Shown here: piece after piece, positions 55,927 through 64,000 of the stretch
Position numbering within the stretch: position 1 is the stretch's first letter
Layout: each line of letters starts with the position of its first letter
Program-made: the position numbers and the translations under genes
Notes under the pieces: model-generated
The model's database searches: none
Told to the model about the DNA's origin: nothing
Seen by the model: only the letters and a program-made list of their open reading frames with translations
Source of the DNA: Opitutaceae bacterium
GTDB lineage: Bacteria > Verrucomicrobiota > Verrucomicrobiia > Opitutales > Opitutaceae
Length of the DNA: 64,000 nucleotides
Direction: 5' to 3'
Assembly: GCA_016794625.1 (NCBI GenBank)
Contig: JAEUGY010000054.1
Location: 25,435 to 89,434 of the forward strand

Positions 55927-57282
55927 ATGGCACCCCGACTCTGGCTCGCCCTCGCATTGTTTCCCCTGCTGGCCGCGGGACGCGGCTCGCTGGTCTCTGG
56001 ACCGATGCTGGGCTATCAAGCGCATCGCGAGGCGCTCATCTGGTTGGAAACGAAAGACGCCCGCACCGTCTCGATCGAATACGAAATCGAGGGAAAGCCC
56101 GCGACCACCAAGATCCTAACGGTGGTGACCCCGCCCTCGACACCGGCCGGAGTTCAGCCGGTCAAATTCGTCCTGCCGCTGTTGGAGATGGGAACGCGCT
56201 ACACCTACCGGCTGGTGGTCGACGGGAAACGCCTGTCATTCCCCTATCCGCTGGCGTTCACCACCACCGACCAGTGGGAATGGCGCAAGCCCGCCCCGGA
56301 TTTCTCCTTCCTCTTCGGCTCCTGTGCCTACCTGAATGACGCGCCCTACGATCGACCAGGTTCGCCTTACGGAAAGACGCTGGAGACGTTTCGCCTGATG
56401 GCGGAAAGTGGCGCCCAGTTCATGGTGTGGGGTGGCGACAACATCTACCTTCGCGAGGCAGACTTCTCCTCCGCATCGGGGATTTGGTATCGGTACTCCC
56501 ACGACCGCGCCACGCCGGAGCTGCAGAAACTGTTCGCCAGCATGCATCACTATGCGACGTGGGACGACCACGACTACGGCTCCAACGACGCCAATCGGAG
56601 CTTTGAGCTCAAGGAGACGTCACTCGCCGCCTTCAAGGCCTATTGGGGCAATGCGGTCTGGGGCGAAGCGGACCATGCCGGCGTTTACGGGAAGTTTTTC
56701 TGGGGCGACGCCGCCTTCATCCTCCTGGACAACCGTTACCACCGCGACGACACGCTTCTGGATCAAGAACGCCACCCCGGGAAGTCCCAGTACGGAGCGC
56801 GGCAGATGGACTGGCTGAAACAGTCCCTCCTCCAGACCAAGGTCCTCGGACACTATCCGTTCACCTTCGTCGTGACCGGCGGTCAGGTCATCACCTCTTT
56901 CGGAGGTGCCAGTGAGACCTTCGATTACTTTCGTCGCGAGCGGGAGGATCTCCTCCGGTTCATCGAGCAACAACGGATCCAGGGAGTCGTGTTTCTCTCG
57001 GGCGATGTTCACTTCACCGAACTCGCCCGGAAAAAGCTCGGGGCCACCCAATGGGTCTACGAACTGACGGCGTCACCGCTTTCGAGCGGTGTCTACACCA
57101 AGGTGGAAACCGAACGCCCCTCGGACCCGCAACGCATCGATGGCACCCTCGTGGTCGATCAGAACTTCACCCAGCTCTCCCTCAGCGGTCCCCGAGGACA
57201 GCGCGTGCTGACGCTGCGCTGCATCGACAAGACAGGCACGCAGCGCTGGCGACACGACATTCCAGAGGCCGAACTACGCTGA
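55927..57282 (+). CDS. PhoD-type alkaline phosphatase / metallophosphoesterase
   Basis: 451-aa exported phosphodiesterase/phosphatase of the PhoD family. It starts with a short signal peptide (LWLALALFPLLAAG). The N-terminal Fn3/PhoD-N-like domain (to about residue 120) precedes the catalytic domain, which shows FSFLFGSCAY, VWGGDNIYLREADF, TWDDHDYGSNDA and VVFLSGDVHFTE, with the metal-binding D, N and H residues. The ATG at 55834 overlaps lipA as ATGA and would add 31 residues; I find the later start gives a cleaner signal. No twin-arginine motif is clear. Confidence 0.85.
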   Translation: MAPRLWLALALFPLLAAGRGSLVSGPMLGYQAHREALIWLETKDARTVSIEYEIEGKPATTKILTVVTPPSTPAGVQPVKFVLPLLEMGTRYTYRLVVDGKRLSFPYPLAFTTTDQWEWRKPAPDFSFLFGSCAYLNDAPYDRPGSPYGKTLETFRLMAESGAQFMVWGGDNIYLREADFSSASGIWYRYSHDRATPELQKLFASMHHYATWDDHDYGSNDANRSFELKETSLAAFKAYWGNAVWGEADHAGVYGKFFWGDAAFILLDNRYHRDDTLLDQERHPGKSQYGARQMDWLKQSLLQTKVLGHYPFTFVVTGGQVITSFGGASETFDYFRREREDLLRFIEQQRIQGVVFLSGDVHFTELARKKLGATQWVYELTASPLSSGVYTKVETERPSDPQRIDGTLVVDQNFTQLSLSGPRGQRVLTLRCIDKTGTQRWRHDIPEAELR

Positions 57283-57312
57283 TTCCCCTGACACGCCGGT
57301 CCCCTTTCTCTC

Positions 57313-58083
57313 ATGAAAACACGTCGCGAAATCGTCGAGAACTGGCTGCCCCGCTACACCGGAGTGCCTCTCGATGGCTTTGGGGACTACATCCTGCTGA
57401 CAAACTTTCAGCGCTATGTGAAACTCTTTGCCCAATGGCATCGGGTCCCTGTTCACGGTCGGGACAAACCCATGCCCAGTGCGACGGCGGGACGGATCAC
57501 CATCGTCAACTTCGGCATGGGGAGCGCCACGGCTGCCACGGTGATGGACTTGCTGAGCGCGATTGACCCCAAGGCGGTGCTCTTTCTCGGCAAGTGCGGT
57601 GGCATCAAGCATCGCGCCGAGATCGGGGACCTCATCCTGCCGATTGCCGCGATTCGTGGTGACGGTACCAGCAACGACTACTTCCCACCCGAAGTTCCTG
57701 CTCTTCCGGCCTTCGCGCTGCAAAAGGCGATTTCAACCACGATTCGCGACCACGCCCGGGACTACTGGACCGGCACGGTTTACACCACCAACCGGCGCGT
57801 TTGGGAACATGATGACAAGTTCAAGAAGTACCTGCGCAAGATCAGGGCGATGGCCGTGGACATGGAAACCGCCACGATTTTCATGACCGGCTTCTTTAAC
57901 GAGACTCCGACCGGGGCTCTCTTACTGGTGAGCGATCAACCGATGATCCCCGAAGGAGTGAAAACGGCCGCGAGCGACGCCAAGGTCGACGCCGATTTTG
58001 TGAACGACCACCTGCGCATCGGCATCGATTCTCTCAAGCAGCTGATCAATCAGGGGCTCACCGTCAAACACCTGAAGTTCTGA
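57313..58083 (+). CDS. AMP nucleosidase (short type)
   Basis: 256-aa nucleoside phosphorylase-fold enzyme splitting AMP into adenine and ribose-5-phosphate. It resembles the short AMN-like group: ITIVNFGMGSATAATVMDLL, FLGKCGGIKHRAEIGDLILP, and AVDMETATIFMTGFF with the substrate-binding Glu and later VSDQPM. The E. coli enzyme has an extra N-terminal domain that is missing here. The leader before the ATG is pyrimidine-rich. It follows the phosphatase gene by 30 bp, suggesting purine/phosphate salvage together. Confidence 0.85.
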   Translation: MKTRREIVENWLPRYTGVPLDGFGDYILLTNFQRYVKLFAQWHRVPVHGRDKPMPSATAGRITIVNFGMGSATAATVMDLLSAIDPKAVLFLGKCGGIKHRAEIGDLILPIAAIRGDGTSNDYFPPEVPALPAFALQKAISTTIRDHARDYWTGTVYTTNRRVWEHDDKFKKYLRKIRAMAVDMETATIFMTGFFNETPTGALLLVSDQPMIPEGVKTAASDAKVDADFVNDHLRIGIDSLKQLINQGLTVKHLKF

Positions 58084-58120
58084 GTACCGTAGCCGTCGCC
58101 GCCCCCCCCCGCGCATCCAC

Positions 58121-59035
58121 TTAACGGACGACATCGAACCAGAACGGCAGGAACACCTCTTCTCCCGACAACCCCACCTGGGCCCAGATCACGTAGCGTC
58201 CGGGCTGAGGGATCGTTACTTTGAACCCGAGGGTGGGCCGTCGCGGGTCAGGTCGGTGCGAAACGTCAGCGTCGATCGGATGAAGGTGGGCAAACCCTCC
58301 GCGTTTTTCATCGAACGCGACCAAGTGGGCATAGGCGTCCATGACGGGCTCCAGCTTGAGATCGGCCCCGCTCTTGCTCTCGAGCGTAAACGTGAGGTCC
58401 GCGGTGACGCCGGCCTGAATGGAGGGCGTGCCGGCCTTGAGGGAAAACCGGACATCACCGCGTTCCTGCTGCAGTCCAGGTTGGCGGTTCAAGGCGGGAG
58501 ATTGCGCCGGGCCTTCCACTTCGAGGTCCGCGCTGGCGTAAAGGCCTCGCCGCGTGGCCGCCGGGGTGAAGTCGGCAAAAAATCGGTACAAACCACCGGC
58601 CTGCGGACGGAACGAGACCAGCCAATCACCCGCTTTCTGCCCCGGCTCCGGATGCACATGCTGGTAGTCATCCAGCGAAGGATCCACAATCAGCAGATGG
58701 AGCTTTCTCGTGTGGGCGACCACAAGGTCGTCCGGCCCGAGCGGCTTGCCGCCGGAGGTGGTCAACCGAATTTGCACCCTCGTCTCGGCACCCGCGCGCG
58801 CCGTTCCCTGCGGCTGCAGGGTCATCGTCACGGGCGAGCGGACCGCCACGACCGGAATGAACTGGGGGTTGGACGGATCGCAGAACTCGATGGAGCTCCC
58901 TCCCTCCACGCGAAAATCCATGTGATTGAGATTGGTGCCGGTGGGCAGGAGCCGGAATCCAGCGTACAGCAGGATCGCGGCGATCGTGATCCCAGCGATG
59001 CGCCAGACCTGATCGTGGGTGAGCGGGTTTGTCAT
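58121..59035 (-). CDS. membrane-anchored protein of unknown function in the copper/oxidase cluster
   Basis: 304-aa protein with one N-terminal membrane anchor (IAGITIAAILLYAGFRLLP) and a large extracytoplasmic beta-rich region with internal similarity: HLLIVDPSLDDYQHVHPEP-like and YAHLVAFDEKRGGFAHLHP-like segments each bear clustered His/Asp. The HxHP arrangements could bind metal. It starts 13 bp after the SCO-like gene's stop. I recognise no named family with certainty; FixH- or CopC/YtkA-like folds are possible. The ATG at 59035 is preferred to an upstream frame start. Confidence 0.65.
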   Translation of the reverse strand: MTNPLTHDQVWRIAGITIAAILLYAGFRLLPTGTNLNHMDFRVEGGSSIEFCDPSNPQFIPVVAVRSPVTMTLQPQGTARAGAETRVQIRLTTSGGKPLGPDDLVVAHTRKLHLLIVDPSLDDYQHVHPEPGQKAGDWLVSFRPQAGGLYRFFADFTPAATRRGLYASADLEVEGPAQSPALNRQPGLQQERGDVRFSLKAGTPSIQAGVTADLTFTLESKSGADLKLEPVMDAYAHLVAFDEKRGGFAHLHPIDADVSHRPDPRRPTLGFKVTIPQPGRYVIWAQVGLSGEEVFLPFWFDVVR

Positions 59036-59048
59036 GGAATGGGCGGAA

Positions 59049-59975
59049 TCAACGCTTGAGACGGGAGAGGAACTCGTCCACGGACCACGAACTGCCATCG
59101 GCCCGCCACGCTATCTTCCCCGTTTCATCGATGAGCAGCGTCGCCAGTGTGTGGTTGAGCAGGTCTCCCTGAAACTCGGCCAGGACCCCGAATTGGGCGA
59201 GCAGGGCCCGAATGGCGGCATCCGGGCCGGTCAGGAAGGAGTAGTTCGAGGTATCGATCATCCGACTACGAGCGTACTCGCGGAGCACTCCCGGCGTATC
59301 GTGGAGCGGGTCGAGTGAAATGGAGACCAGTTCCAGATTGTTCACGCCCGAGGCGCGGGCCTTCTGCTGCACCTGCTGAAATCGAGCCACCGCGGCCGGG
59401 CACATGGTCGCAACCGGACAACGCGTGAAGATGAAATTGAGCATCACCTGCCGGCCTCGAAAGCGATCGCTGGTGACCACCTCGCCATCCTGGCGAAAGA
59501 GAGCGAAAGCAGGGGCAGGCGCTCCCACCTCGCGGTAGGCATCTCGTCCCAGGTGGGTGGTCTCATCGACCAGATCCTGGGTCTTGCGCCGCACCACCGC
59601 CGCGGGCTCCCCGGCAGGCCAGATTTTAACCAGCCGAAAGTCACCTGTTTCGCTCGGGATCATGGTAGCCGAAATGCGGCTTCCCCGACGGGCGTTCTGC
59701 AGATCGCCCGGTTCAACCAGAAACTCCATCGTCATCGCCGGCATGTAGCCAGGAATCGCGTCATGTCGCACAATCAGACATCCCTTTTCCAGCGCCACAT
59801 CAATCACTTCGCCCGTTATTGCATAAGACTCCGTTTTTGCCGCGACGGAGGAAACACTCCGTGCTTCCTCCCGTCGGCAGGCAGGGCCAGCCATGAGCAC
59901 CATGACCAGAAGTGCCCCTGCCTGTAACGAGGGGATCGCCGCGAGCCGAGCCTTCCCCATGACAACGAAACGCAT
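59049..59975 (-). CDS. CusF-like domain fused to a SCO1/SenC copper chaperone
   Basis: 308-aa extracytoplasmic protein with an N-terminal membrane or lipid anchor (hydrophobic core ending MAGPAC). Residues about 45-110 show a CusF-like copper-binding fold (YAITGEVIDV and PGYMPAMTMEF with Met-x-Met), and the remainder is a SCO/thioredoxin fold. The copper cysteines are in RCPVATMC, a C-x5-C spacing, not the usual C-x3-C, and the downstream His is in LNHTLATL. SCO proteins load copper into cytochrome oxidase. The start may instead be the ATG at 59960. Confidence 0.88.
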   Translation of the reverse strand: MRFVVMGKARLAAIPSLQAGALLVMVLMAGPACRREEARSVSSVAAKTESYAITGEVIDVALEKGCLIVRHDAIPGYMPAMTMEFLVEPGDLQNARRGSRISATMIPSETGDFRLVKIWPAGEPAAVVRRKTQDLVDETTHLGRDAYREVGAPAPAFALFRQDGEVVTSDRFRGRQVMLNFIFTRCPVATMCPAAVARFQQVQQKARASGVNNLELVSISLDPLHDTPGVLREYARSRMIDTSNYSFLTGPDAAIRALLAQFGVLAEFQGDLLNHTLATLLIDETGKIAWRADGSSWSVDEFLSRLKR

Positions 59976-60061
59976 CTCCTACCGATCCACGCGGAGGAAA
60001 AAATTGTCAAAGCGTTTGCCGCCGGTAGGGTCCCCCTTTCTGTACGTTCGTGAAGTCGACC

Positions 60062-61099
60062 ATGTCCACCGCACCTGTCTCCTCCTCCCTCCCTGCTTAC
60101 CGACCCGCGTTGGCATGGTTGACCGCCTTGGGCACGGCGTGGGTCTTCGTTCTGGTCAAACTCGGCGCTTTCACCACCAGCATTGGCGCTGGCATGGTGT
60201 TCCCCGACTGGCCTCTCTCCAATGGGTCGCTCAATCCTGAGGGCTGGCTGACGGATCTGGCGATGTTTGCCGAACATTCACACCGGTTGAGCGCGGGGCT
60301 GATGAGCTTGATCACCATCGGCATCGCCGTCGCCATCTGGAAGATGGACCGTCGCCTGTGGCTGCGCCGCATGGCATTGTTCGCCGTCGGTCTGGTATTC
60401 GCTCAGGCACTTGTGGGCGGACTTCGCGTTTTGCTCGATCATCTCCATGTCGAAATGGTGAACACCAGCGTGGGAAGGCTCTTCGCCATGGTCCATGCCT
60501 GCCTGGCTCAGATCTACGTATGCGCACTCCTGGCACTCTCACTCGGGGTCAGCCGGCCTTGGCTGCAACCGCGGGATCAACAGACCGCTTCCCCGACCTA
60601 TGTCCCATGGCGTTCGTTCGCCGTGATCTGCTTCGGTCTCCTGCTGCTGCAGCTGGCCATCGCCGCGGTCATGCGCCATAGCTTCGCGGGCCTCGCCATC
60701 TCCACGTTTCCGTGGAGCACAGCCGAAGGCGGACTCCTGCCGGCCGACTGGAATTTCCGCATTGGTATCCACTTCAGCCATCGCGTCATGGCCGTGATTC
60801 TGACGGTGGCTCTCGTTGTCCTGGCAGTGAAAGTGACTCGCGACCGTGCGGCGTCCGGCGGTATCAAGCTTGCGGCCCAGTCCCTTGTCGCCCTGGTGTT
60901 CGTACAGATCACACTGGGAGCGGCCTCCGTCCTGAGCTATCGCAACCCCTACTATACCACCGCGCATGTGATTATCGGCGCGCTGACGCTCGCGGTCAGC
61001 TTCGGCCTCACCTGGTGGTCTTTCCGCGGTCGGATTGAACAAGCCGGTGGAAATGTCCGCGCTGCCGTCACCACGACTCCCGTCTATGCGGGGTCGTGA
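60062..61099 (+). CDS. ctaA: heme A synthase (CtaA/Cox15-like)
   Basis: 345-aa inner-membrane enzyme of about eight helices that oxidises heme O to heme A. The two-half pattern is visible: VKLGAFTTSIGAGMVFPDWPL at the first loop, EHSHRLSAG near residue 72 and a second-half HFSHRVMAV near residue 240, which provide the heme-binding His residues, and TTAHVIIGAL late. It begins the ctaA-ctaB-DUF420 unit, divergent from the SCO gene. Start chosen at the ATG; a GTG lies four codons upstream. Confidence 0.9.
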   Translation: MSTAPVSSSLPAYRPALAWLTALGTAWVFVLVKLGAFTTSIGAGMVFPDWPLSNGSLNPEGWLTDLAMFAEHSHRLSAGLMSLITIGIAVAIWKMDRRLWLRRMALFAVGLVFAQALVGGLRVLLDHLHVEMVNTSVGRLFAMVHACLAQIYVCALLALSLGVSRPWLQPRDQQTASPTYVPWRSFAVICFGLLLLQLAIAAVMRHSFAGLAISTFPWSTAEGGLLPADWNFRIGIHFSHRVMAVILTVALVVLAVKVTRDRAASGGIKLAAQSLVALVFVQITLGAASVLSYRNPYYTTAHVIIGALTLAVSFGLTWWSFRGRIEQAGGNVRAAVTTTPVYAGS

Positions 61100-61124
61100 T
61101 GCGAATCAGGTTCCCATTCACATC

Positions 61125-62006
61125 ATGACCACCCTGGCGCCGAGGGCGCGGCTCGCGGACTATCTGGAGCTGACCAAACCTCGCTTGAGTCTGCTCTCGG
61201 TTCTCACCGCACTGGTCGGCTACCTCGCGGCACGGGTGCCATGGGACGGCCCGCGTTTCGCCTTTGCCATGCTTGGCACTTCCCTGTGCGCAGCGGGGGT
61301 GGCAACCCTGAACCAATGGCTCGAGCTGGATACGGACGCCCAGATGCGCCGCACCGAGGAGCGACCGCTGCCGACCGGAAAAGTCGCCACCGGTTCCGCC
61401 TTCGTGCTTGGCTGGGGACTATGCGCCGTCGGCCTGGCGGTTCTGTTTCGACAGGTGAATGGACTCTCCTCCCTGTTCGCGTTGCTCACGATCATCTCCT
61501 ACCTCGCCATTTACACTCCGGCCAAACGCTTCTCGCGCTGGAGCACCGAAATTGGTGCCGTGGCCGGAGCGTTTCCCCCGTTGATCGGCTGGGCCGCCGC
61601 CGAGGGGAGGATCAGCGAGCTGGGTTGGATTCTGTTCGCGGTGCTCCTGTTCTGGCAGATACCCCATTTTATGGCGATCGCCTGGACGTACCGCCAGGAC
61701 TATGCCGGGGTCAATTTTCCGATGCTTCCGGTGCGCGATGCCGGAGGAGGCAAGGTCGCCCGCTGGTCATTTCTCAACACCGTCTTGGTGGTGGTCTGCG
61801 CCGCGGTTCCTTCGTTCCGGGGGCTCGCCTCCGGGTGGTATCTGGGCCTGACAGTCCTTCTGGGCTTTTGGTTCATGGCACGAGCCGTTGCGTTCCTGCG
61901 ACCCGTCGACCGAGATGTCTCGGCGAGGCGGTTATTCTTCGCCTCGATCGGATGGCTGCCTCTGCAACTCGGCGGCTTGGTGGCTGACCGGTGCATCTTT
62001 TTTTGA
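61125..62006 (+). CDS. ctaB: heme O synthase (protoheme IX farnesyltransferase)
   Basis: 293-aa UbiA-family prenyltransferase that adds farnesyl to heme b. The start region LADYLELTKPRLSLLSVLTALVG is typical. The first Asp-rich motif is NQWLELDTDAQMRRTEERPLP and the second region YTPAKRFS. About seven to nine membrane helices. The ATG at 61125 is chosen over an upstream frame start that overlaps ctaA; one at 61086 is possible. The DUF420 gene follows. Confidence 0.93.
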   Translation: MTTLAPRARLADYLELTKPRLSLLSVLTALVGYLAARVPWDGPRFAFAMLGTSLCAAGVATLNQWLELDTDAQMRRTEERPLPTGKVATGSAFVLGWGLCAVGLAVLFRQVNGLSSLFALLTIISYLAIYTPAKRFSRWSTEIGAVAGAFPPLIGWAAAEGRISELGWILFAVLLFWQIPHFMAIAWTYRQDYAGVNFPMLPVRDAGGGKVARWSFLNTVLVVVCAAVPSFRGLASGWYLGLTVLLGFWFMARAVAFLRPVDRDVSARRLFFASIGWLPLQLGGLVADRCIFF

Positions 62007-62070
62007 ACTCAACCAGAATGAACTGCATCCGCACGGCCGGTCGCTGCGCCGCGCCTGACTCACCGTCTCG

Positions 62071-62508
62071 ATGAACGTCCACTCCATCCCTGCGCTCAAC
62101 GCGGCCCTCAATGCCCTCGCCACGGTGCTCATGACCGCCGGGTTCTACTTTATCTGGCGCAAGGAGATTCGCGCTCACCGCGCCTGTATGCTTTCTGCGG
62201 GTGTCGTATCGGCCGTGTTTCTCGTCGGCTACGTGGCACACAAAGTGATGGTTCGCGGCGTGCACACGCCTTTCGGAGGCGAAGGCACGATTCGCGTGGT
62301 CTATTATTCGATGCTCATCTCCCACATTCTGCTCGCGATCAGCATCGCCTACCTTGTCCCGCGGACGTTTTATCTGGCGCTCAGCGGTCAGATCGAACGT
62401 CACCGCAGGTGGGCAAAGTGGACCTTTCCCATCTGGTACTATGTCAGCGTGACCGGAGTGCTGGTCTACTTCTTCTTGTACCAATGGTGGCCGGCCGCTC
62501 GGGTCTAG
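62071..62508 (+). CDS. DUF420 membrane protein (CtaM-like)
   Basis: 145-aa protein with four hydrophobic segments. Conserved His residues are present (VAHKVM, SHILLAI, ERHRRWAKWTFPIWYYVSVTGV), as in the DUF420/CtaM group, which is needed for cytochrome oxidase maturation in Bacillus. It ends the ctaA-ctaB unit and is followed by a strong bidirectional terminator. Confidence 0.88.
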   Translation: MNVHSIPALNAALNALATVLMTAGFYFIWRKEIRAHRACMLSAGVVSAVFLVGYVAHKVMVRGVHTPFGGEGTIRVVYYSMLISHILLAISIAYLVPRTFYLALSGQIERHRRWAKWTFPIWYYVSVTGVLVYFFLYQWWPAARV

Positions 62509-62530
62509 AACGACCGTTTTCGTTGTCCAA

Positions 62531-62564
62531 AAAAAGGGCCGGATCGATCGATCCGGCCCTTTTT
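62531..62564. terminator. bidirectional intrinsic terminator between DUF420 and azurin-like gene
   Basis: A perfect 34-nt inverted repeat (AAAAAGGGCCGGATCGA arm with the matching TCGATCC arm) is centred at 62547/62548. It has T runs on both strands (TTTTTCTTT on plus; TTTTTTT on minus), so it can stop transcription from both convergent genes. Confidence 0.95.
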
Positions 62565-62583
62565 CTTTAGATGGGGAAAGTTC

Positions 62584-63099
62584 TTACTTCACCACGAGAA
62601 CGCCACGCATGCCCGCCATGGCGTGAGCCGGGAAACTACAGATGTAGGTGTATTCACCCGGTTCCTTCGGGGCTTTGAACGTGACCTCGTCCGTTTGCTT
62701 CGGTCCGAGCATCTTGGTGTGAGCCAACACCTGCGCGGCCATCGCCGGCGGGATGTAATCCGTGGCCTTCGCCGCCATGGCGGCGGTGCTGAACGCCATC
62801 ATGTCGACACCCTTGTTCAGCAGAACCCAATTGTGTCCCATGGCTTCCTTCGGAAGCGTGCCCATGTTCTTCAGGACCACCTTGAGTTCCTCGCCCGCGG
62901 CCGCTTCGATTCGGACGACGTTGAACTTCATCGCGTCATTGGCCTCAATGGTGACGACCCGGGCGCCCGCCGCGGGAGCCGGAGTGGCTTGAGCGGCCGG
63001 GGCGGCCGGAGCCGGGGCCGAAGTTGAATCTGATTTTGAGCATCCTGACGCCACCACGAGCGCGGCCAGCATCAGAGGGAGTGTGTTCGTGAGTTTCAT
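62584..63099 (-). CDS. azurin/plastocyanin-like copper lipoprotein
   Basis: 171-aa extracytoplasmic electron carrier. The signal peptide ends in VASGC with Cys20 lipidated, followed by an Ala/Pro-rich spacer and a cupredoxin domain. Type 1 copper ligands are visible: His in MGHNWVLLN, then Cys in YICSFPAH with the His and a Met in AHAMAGM, the azurin arrangement. The ATG at 63099 is chosen over one four codons upstream. It probably shuttles electrons in the respiratory chain next to the heme A cluster. Confidence 0.92.
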   Translation of the reverse strand: MKLTNTLPLMLAALVVASGCSKSDSTSAPAPAAPAAQATPAPAAGARVVTIEANDAMKFNVVRIEAAAGEELKVVLKNMGTLPKEAMGHNWVLLNKGVDMMAFSTAAMAAKATDYIPPAMAAQVLAHTKMLGPKQTDEVTFKAPKEPGEYTYICSFPAHAMAGMRGVLVVK

Positions 63100-63179
63100 A
63101 GTCGCCTGCACTGTAGGGGGAAATGGTCCGGGCGCAACCCGTAGATTTCGAGAACCGGGCCGCCCCCAGCCATAGCACC

Positions 63180-63221
63180 CAGAAAACGCAGAACCCCCGT
63201 CCGCACAGGGCGAACGGGGGT
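63180..63221 (-). terminator. probable terminator of flagellin
   Basis: An 8-bp stem (ACCCCCGT / ACGGGGGT, 63193-63200 and 63214-63221) with a 13-nt loop is followed on the minus strand by a moderately T-rich tail (TTC TGC GTTTTCT). It lies 43 bp downstream of the flagellin stop. Confidence 0.6.
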
Positions 63222-63264
63222 CGGCGGGTTGATGCCGTGTCTGACGTTATCGTTCTGGGCGTGC

Positions 63265-64000
63265 TTACTGGAGCAAACGGAGCGCCGTCTGGGCGGAACC
63301 GTTGGCCTGCGACAGCATGGCTGTGCCGGCCTGGACGAGGGTGTTCCAGCGTGCAAGCTGGGTTGATTCCTCGGCCACGTCCACGTCGATGATGCGGCTG
63401 GAAGCGGCTTCCAGGTTCGCCTTGTTGACGGTGATCAGCTCGCTCGCGAAACCGAGGCGGCTCTGCTCTGCGCCGTTGGCGGCGCGGAACGTGGCCACAT
63501 TCTGGATCGCGGACGTGATCGCGCTCAGCTGGATGTCGCCGAGATCGGTCACGGAGGAGGCGGTGATCGCACCGACACCGGTCGCCGTGCTCGTGAGATC
63601 ACGAGCGGCCAGCGAAACCGAGGTCGCGCCATCTTCCGTCACCTGCACACTGAAGCTAGCACTCGTACCGAACAGCGCCTTCCCGTTGAAGGTCTCGGCC
63701 GCCACGGAGGTGAGCTGCGACTGCAGAGCGGTAAACTCCGAGTCATAGTTCGCCAGGTCCGTCGCGTTCTTGGTCGGATCGGCGTACAGGGTCTTGAGTT
63801 CGCTGATGCGATCAAGAACCTTGCCGGCGACTTTGAGCGCACCGTCTTGCGTCTGGAGGAGCGAGACGGAGTTGCCGATGTTCATGTTCACCGCACCGGA
63901 ACGCTTGGCGGCCGCGCTGATCTTCATGGAGACCGCGAGACCACCGGCGTCATCGGCCGGGGAGATGATTTTCGAACCGCTTGAGAGCCGGTTAAGGCTC
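63265..64000 (-). CDS. flagellin, N-terminus beyond the window
   Basis: Flagellar filament protein. The reading frame runs off the right edge in frame: the last codons encode SLNRLSSGSK, the conserved flagellin N-terminal region, so about 20-25 residues are missing and the ATG at 63927 is internal. The N-terminal D0/D1 helices (DDAGGLAVS), a short central region without large D2/D3 domains, and the C-terminal D0 (IIDVDVAEESTQLARWNTLVQAG ... LLQ) are seen. Total length is probably near 270 aa, a compact flagellin. It implies the cell is flagellated. Confidence 0.93.
   Translation of the reverse strand, partial: SLNRLSSGSKIISPADDAGGLAVSMKISAAAKRSGAVNMNIGNSVSLLQTQDGALKVAGKVLDRISELKTLYADPTKNATDLANYDSEFTALQSQLTSVAAETFNGKALFGTSASFSVQVTEDGATSVSLAARDLTSTATGVGAITASSVTDLGDIQLSAITSAIQNVATFRAANGAEQSRLGFASELITVNKANLEAASSRIIDVDVAEESTQLARWNTLVQAGTAMLSQANGSAQTALRLLQ

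Overview
The window reads as chromosome of a Verrucomicrobiota bacterium, most likely Opitutaceae. It is GC-rich and densely coded. Three signals support this: lexA is preceded by TGTTC-N4-GAACA palindromes, the LexA motif reported for Verrucomicrobia; one secreted protein ends in a VPDSG-CTERM (exosortase-type) tail; and a secreted Ig/NHL-repeat protein carries a C-terminal twin repeat that I associate with Opitutaceae. The gene set suggests a motile (flagellin), respiring cell with menaquinone (menB, menD, menF), a heme A/O terminal oxidase assembly cluster and an oxidative pentose-phosphate pathway. I see no rRNA, tRNA, CRISPR array, insertion sequence or prophage.

Layout. 1-8.5 kb: class V aminotransferase (cut by the window edge), topoisomerase III, class II aldolase with a strong terminator, menB, kup and a GNAT enzyme. 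8.5-16.8 kb: menD, the Ig/NHL protein, then metG overlapping menF. 16.9-21.4 kb: glycosyltransferase and UDP-galactopyranose mutase, a MATE pump, a YcfL-like lipoprotein and trmL. 21.5-28.8 kb: an AraC regulator divergent from a sugar locus (aldo/keto reductase, zinc dehydrogenase, ribose-type ABC importer) and a single-domain asparaginase-like protein. 28.8-31.4 kb: lexA with a downstream PD-(D/E)XK nuclease-like gene under tandem operators, and a DUF3500 protein. 31.5-37.9 kb: CPA2 antiporter, zwf-opcA-pgl, and yraN. 37.9-47.6 kb: smc, a glcD-like oxidase, a block of two hydroxyacid dehydrogenases plus a PfkB kinase, and the VPDSG-CTERM protein. 47.9-53 kb: acyltransferase/acyl-ligase fusion, then a four-gene minus-strand run holding an ABC-type ATPase and a separate TOPRIM-like protein (possible split OLD/PARIS-like defence pair), an unknown protein and an ExbD-like protein. 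53-58 kb: MetE-core protein, lipB, lipA, PhoD-type phosphatase, AMP nucleosidase. 58-64 kb: copper and heme functions (membrane-anchored protein, CusF-SCO fusion, ctaA, ctaB, DUF420, azurin-like lipoprotein), then flagellin running off the end.

The best candidates for something less described are the ATPase/TOPRIM pair with its neighbours, the SOS-controlled nuclease-like gene, and a recurrent pyrimidine-rich leader just before start codons where a Shine-Dalgarno sequence would be expected. Coordinates include stop codons. Starts were chosen from family length, the first ATG of the conserved domain and gene overlaps; several are uncertain and marked so.
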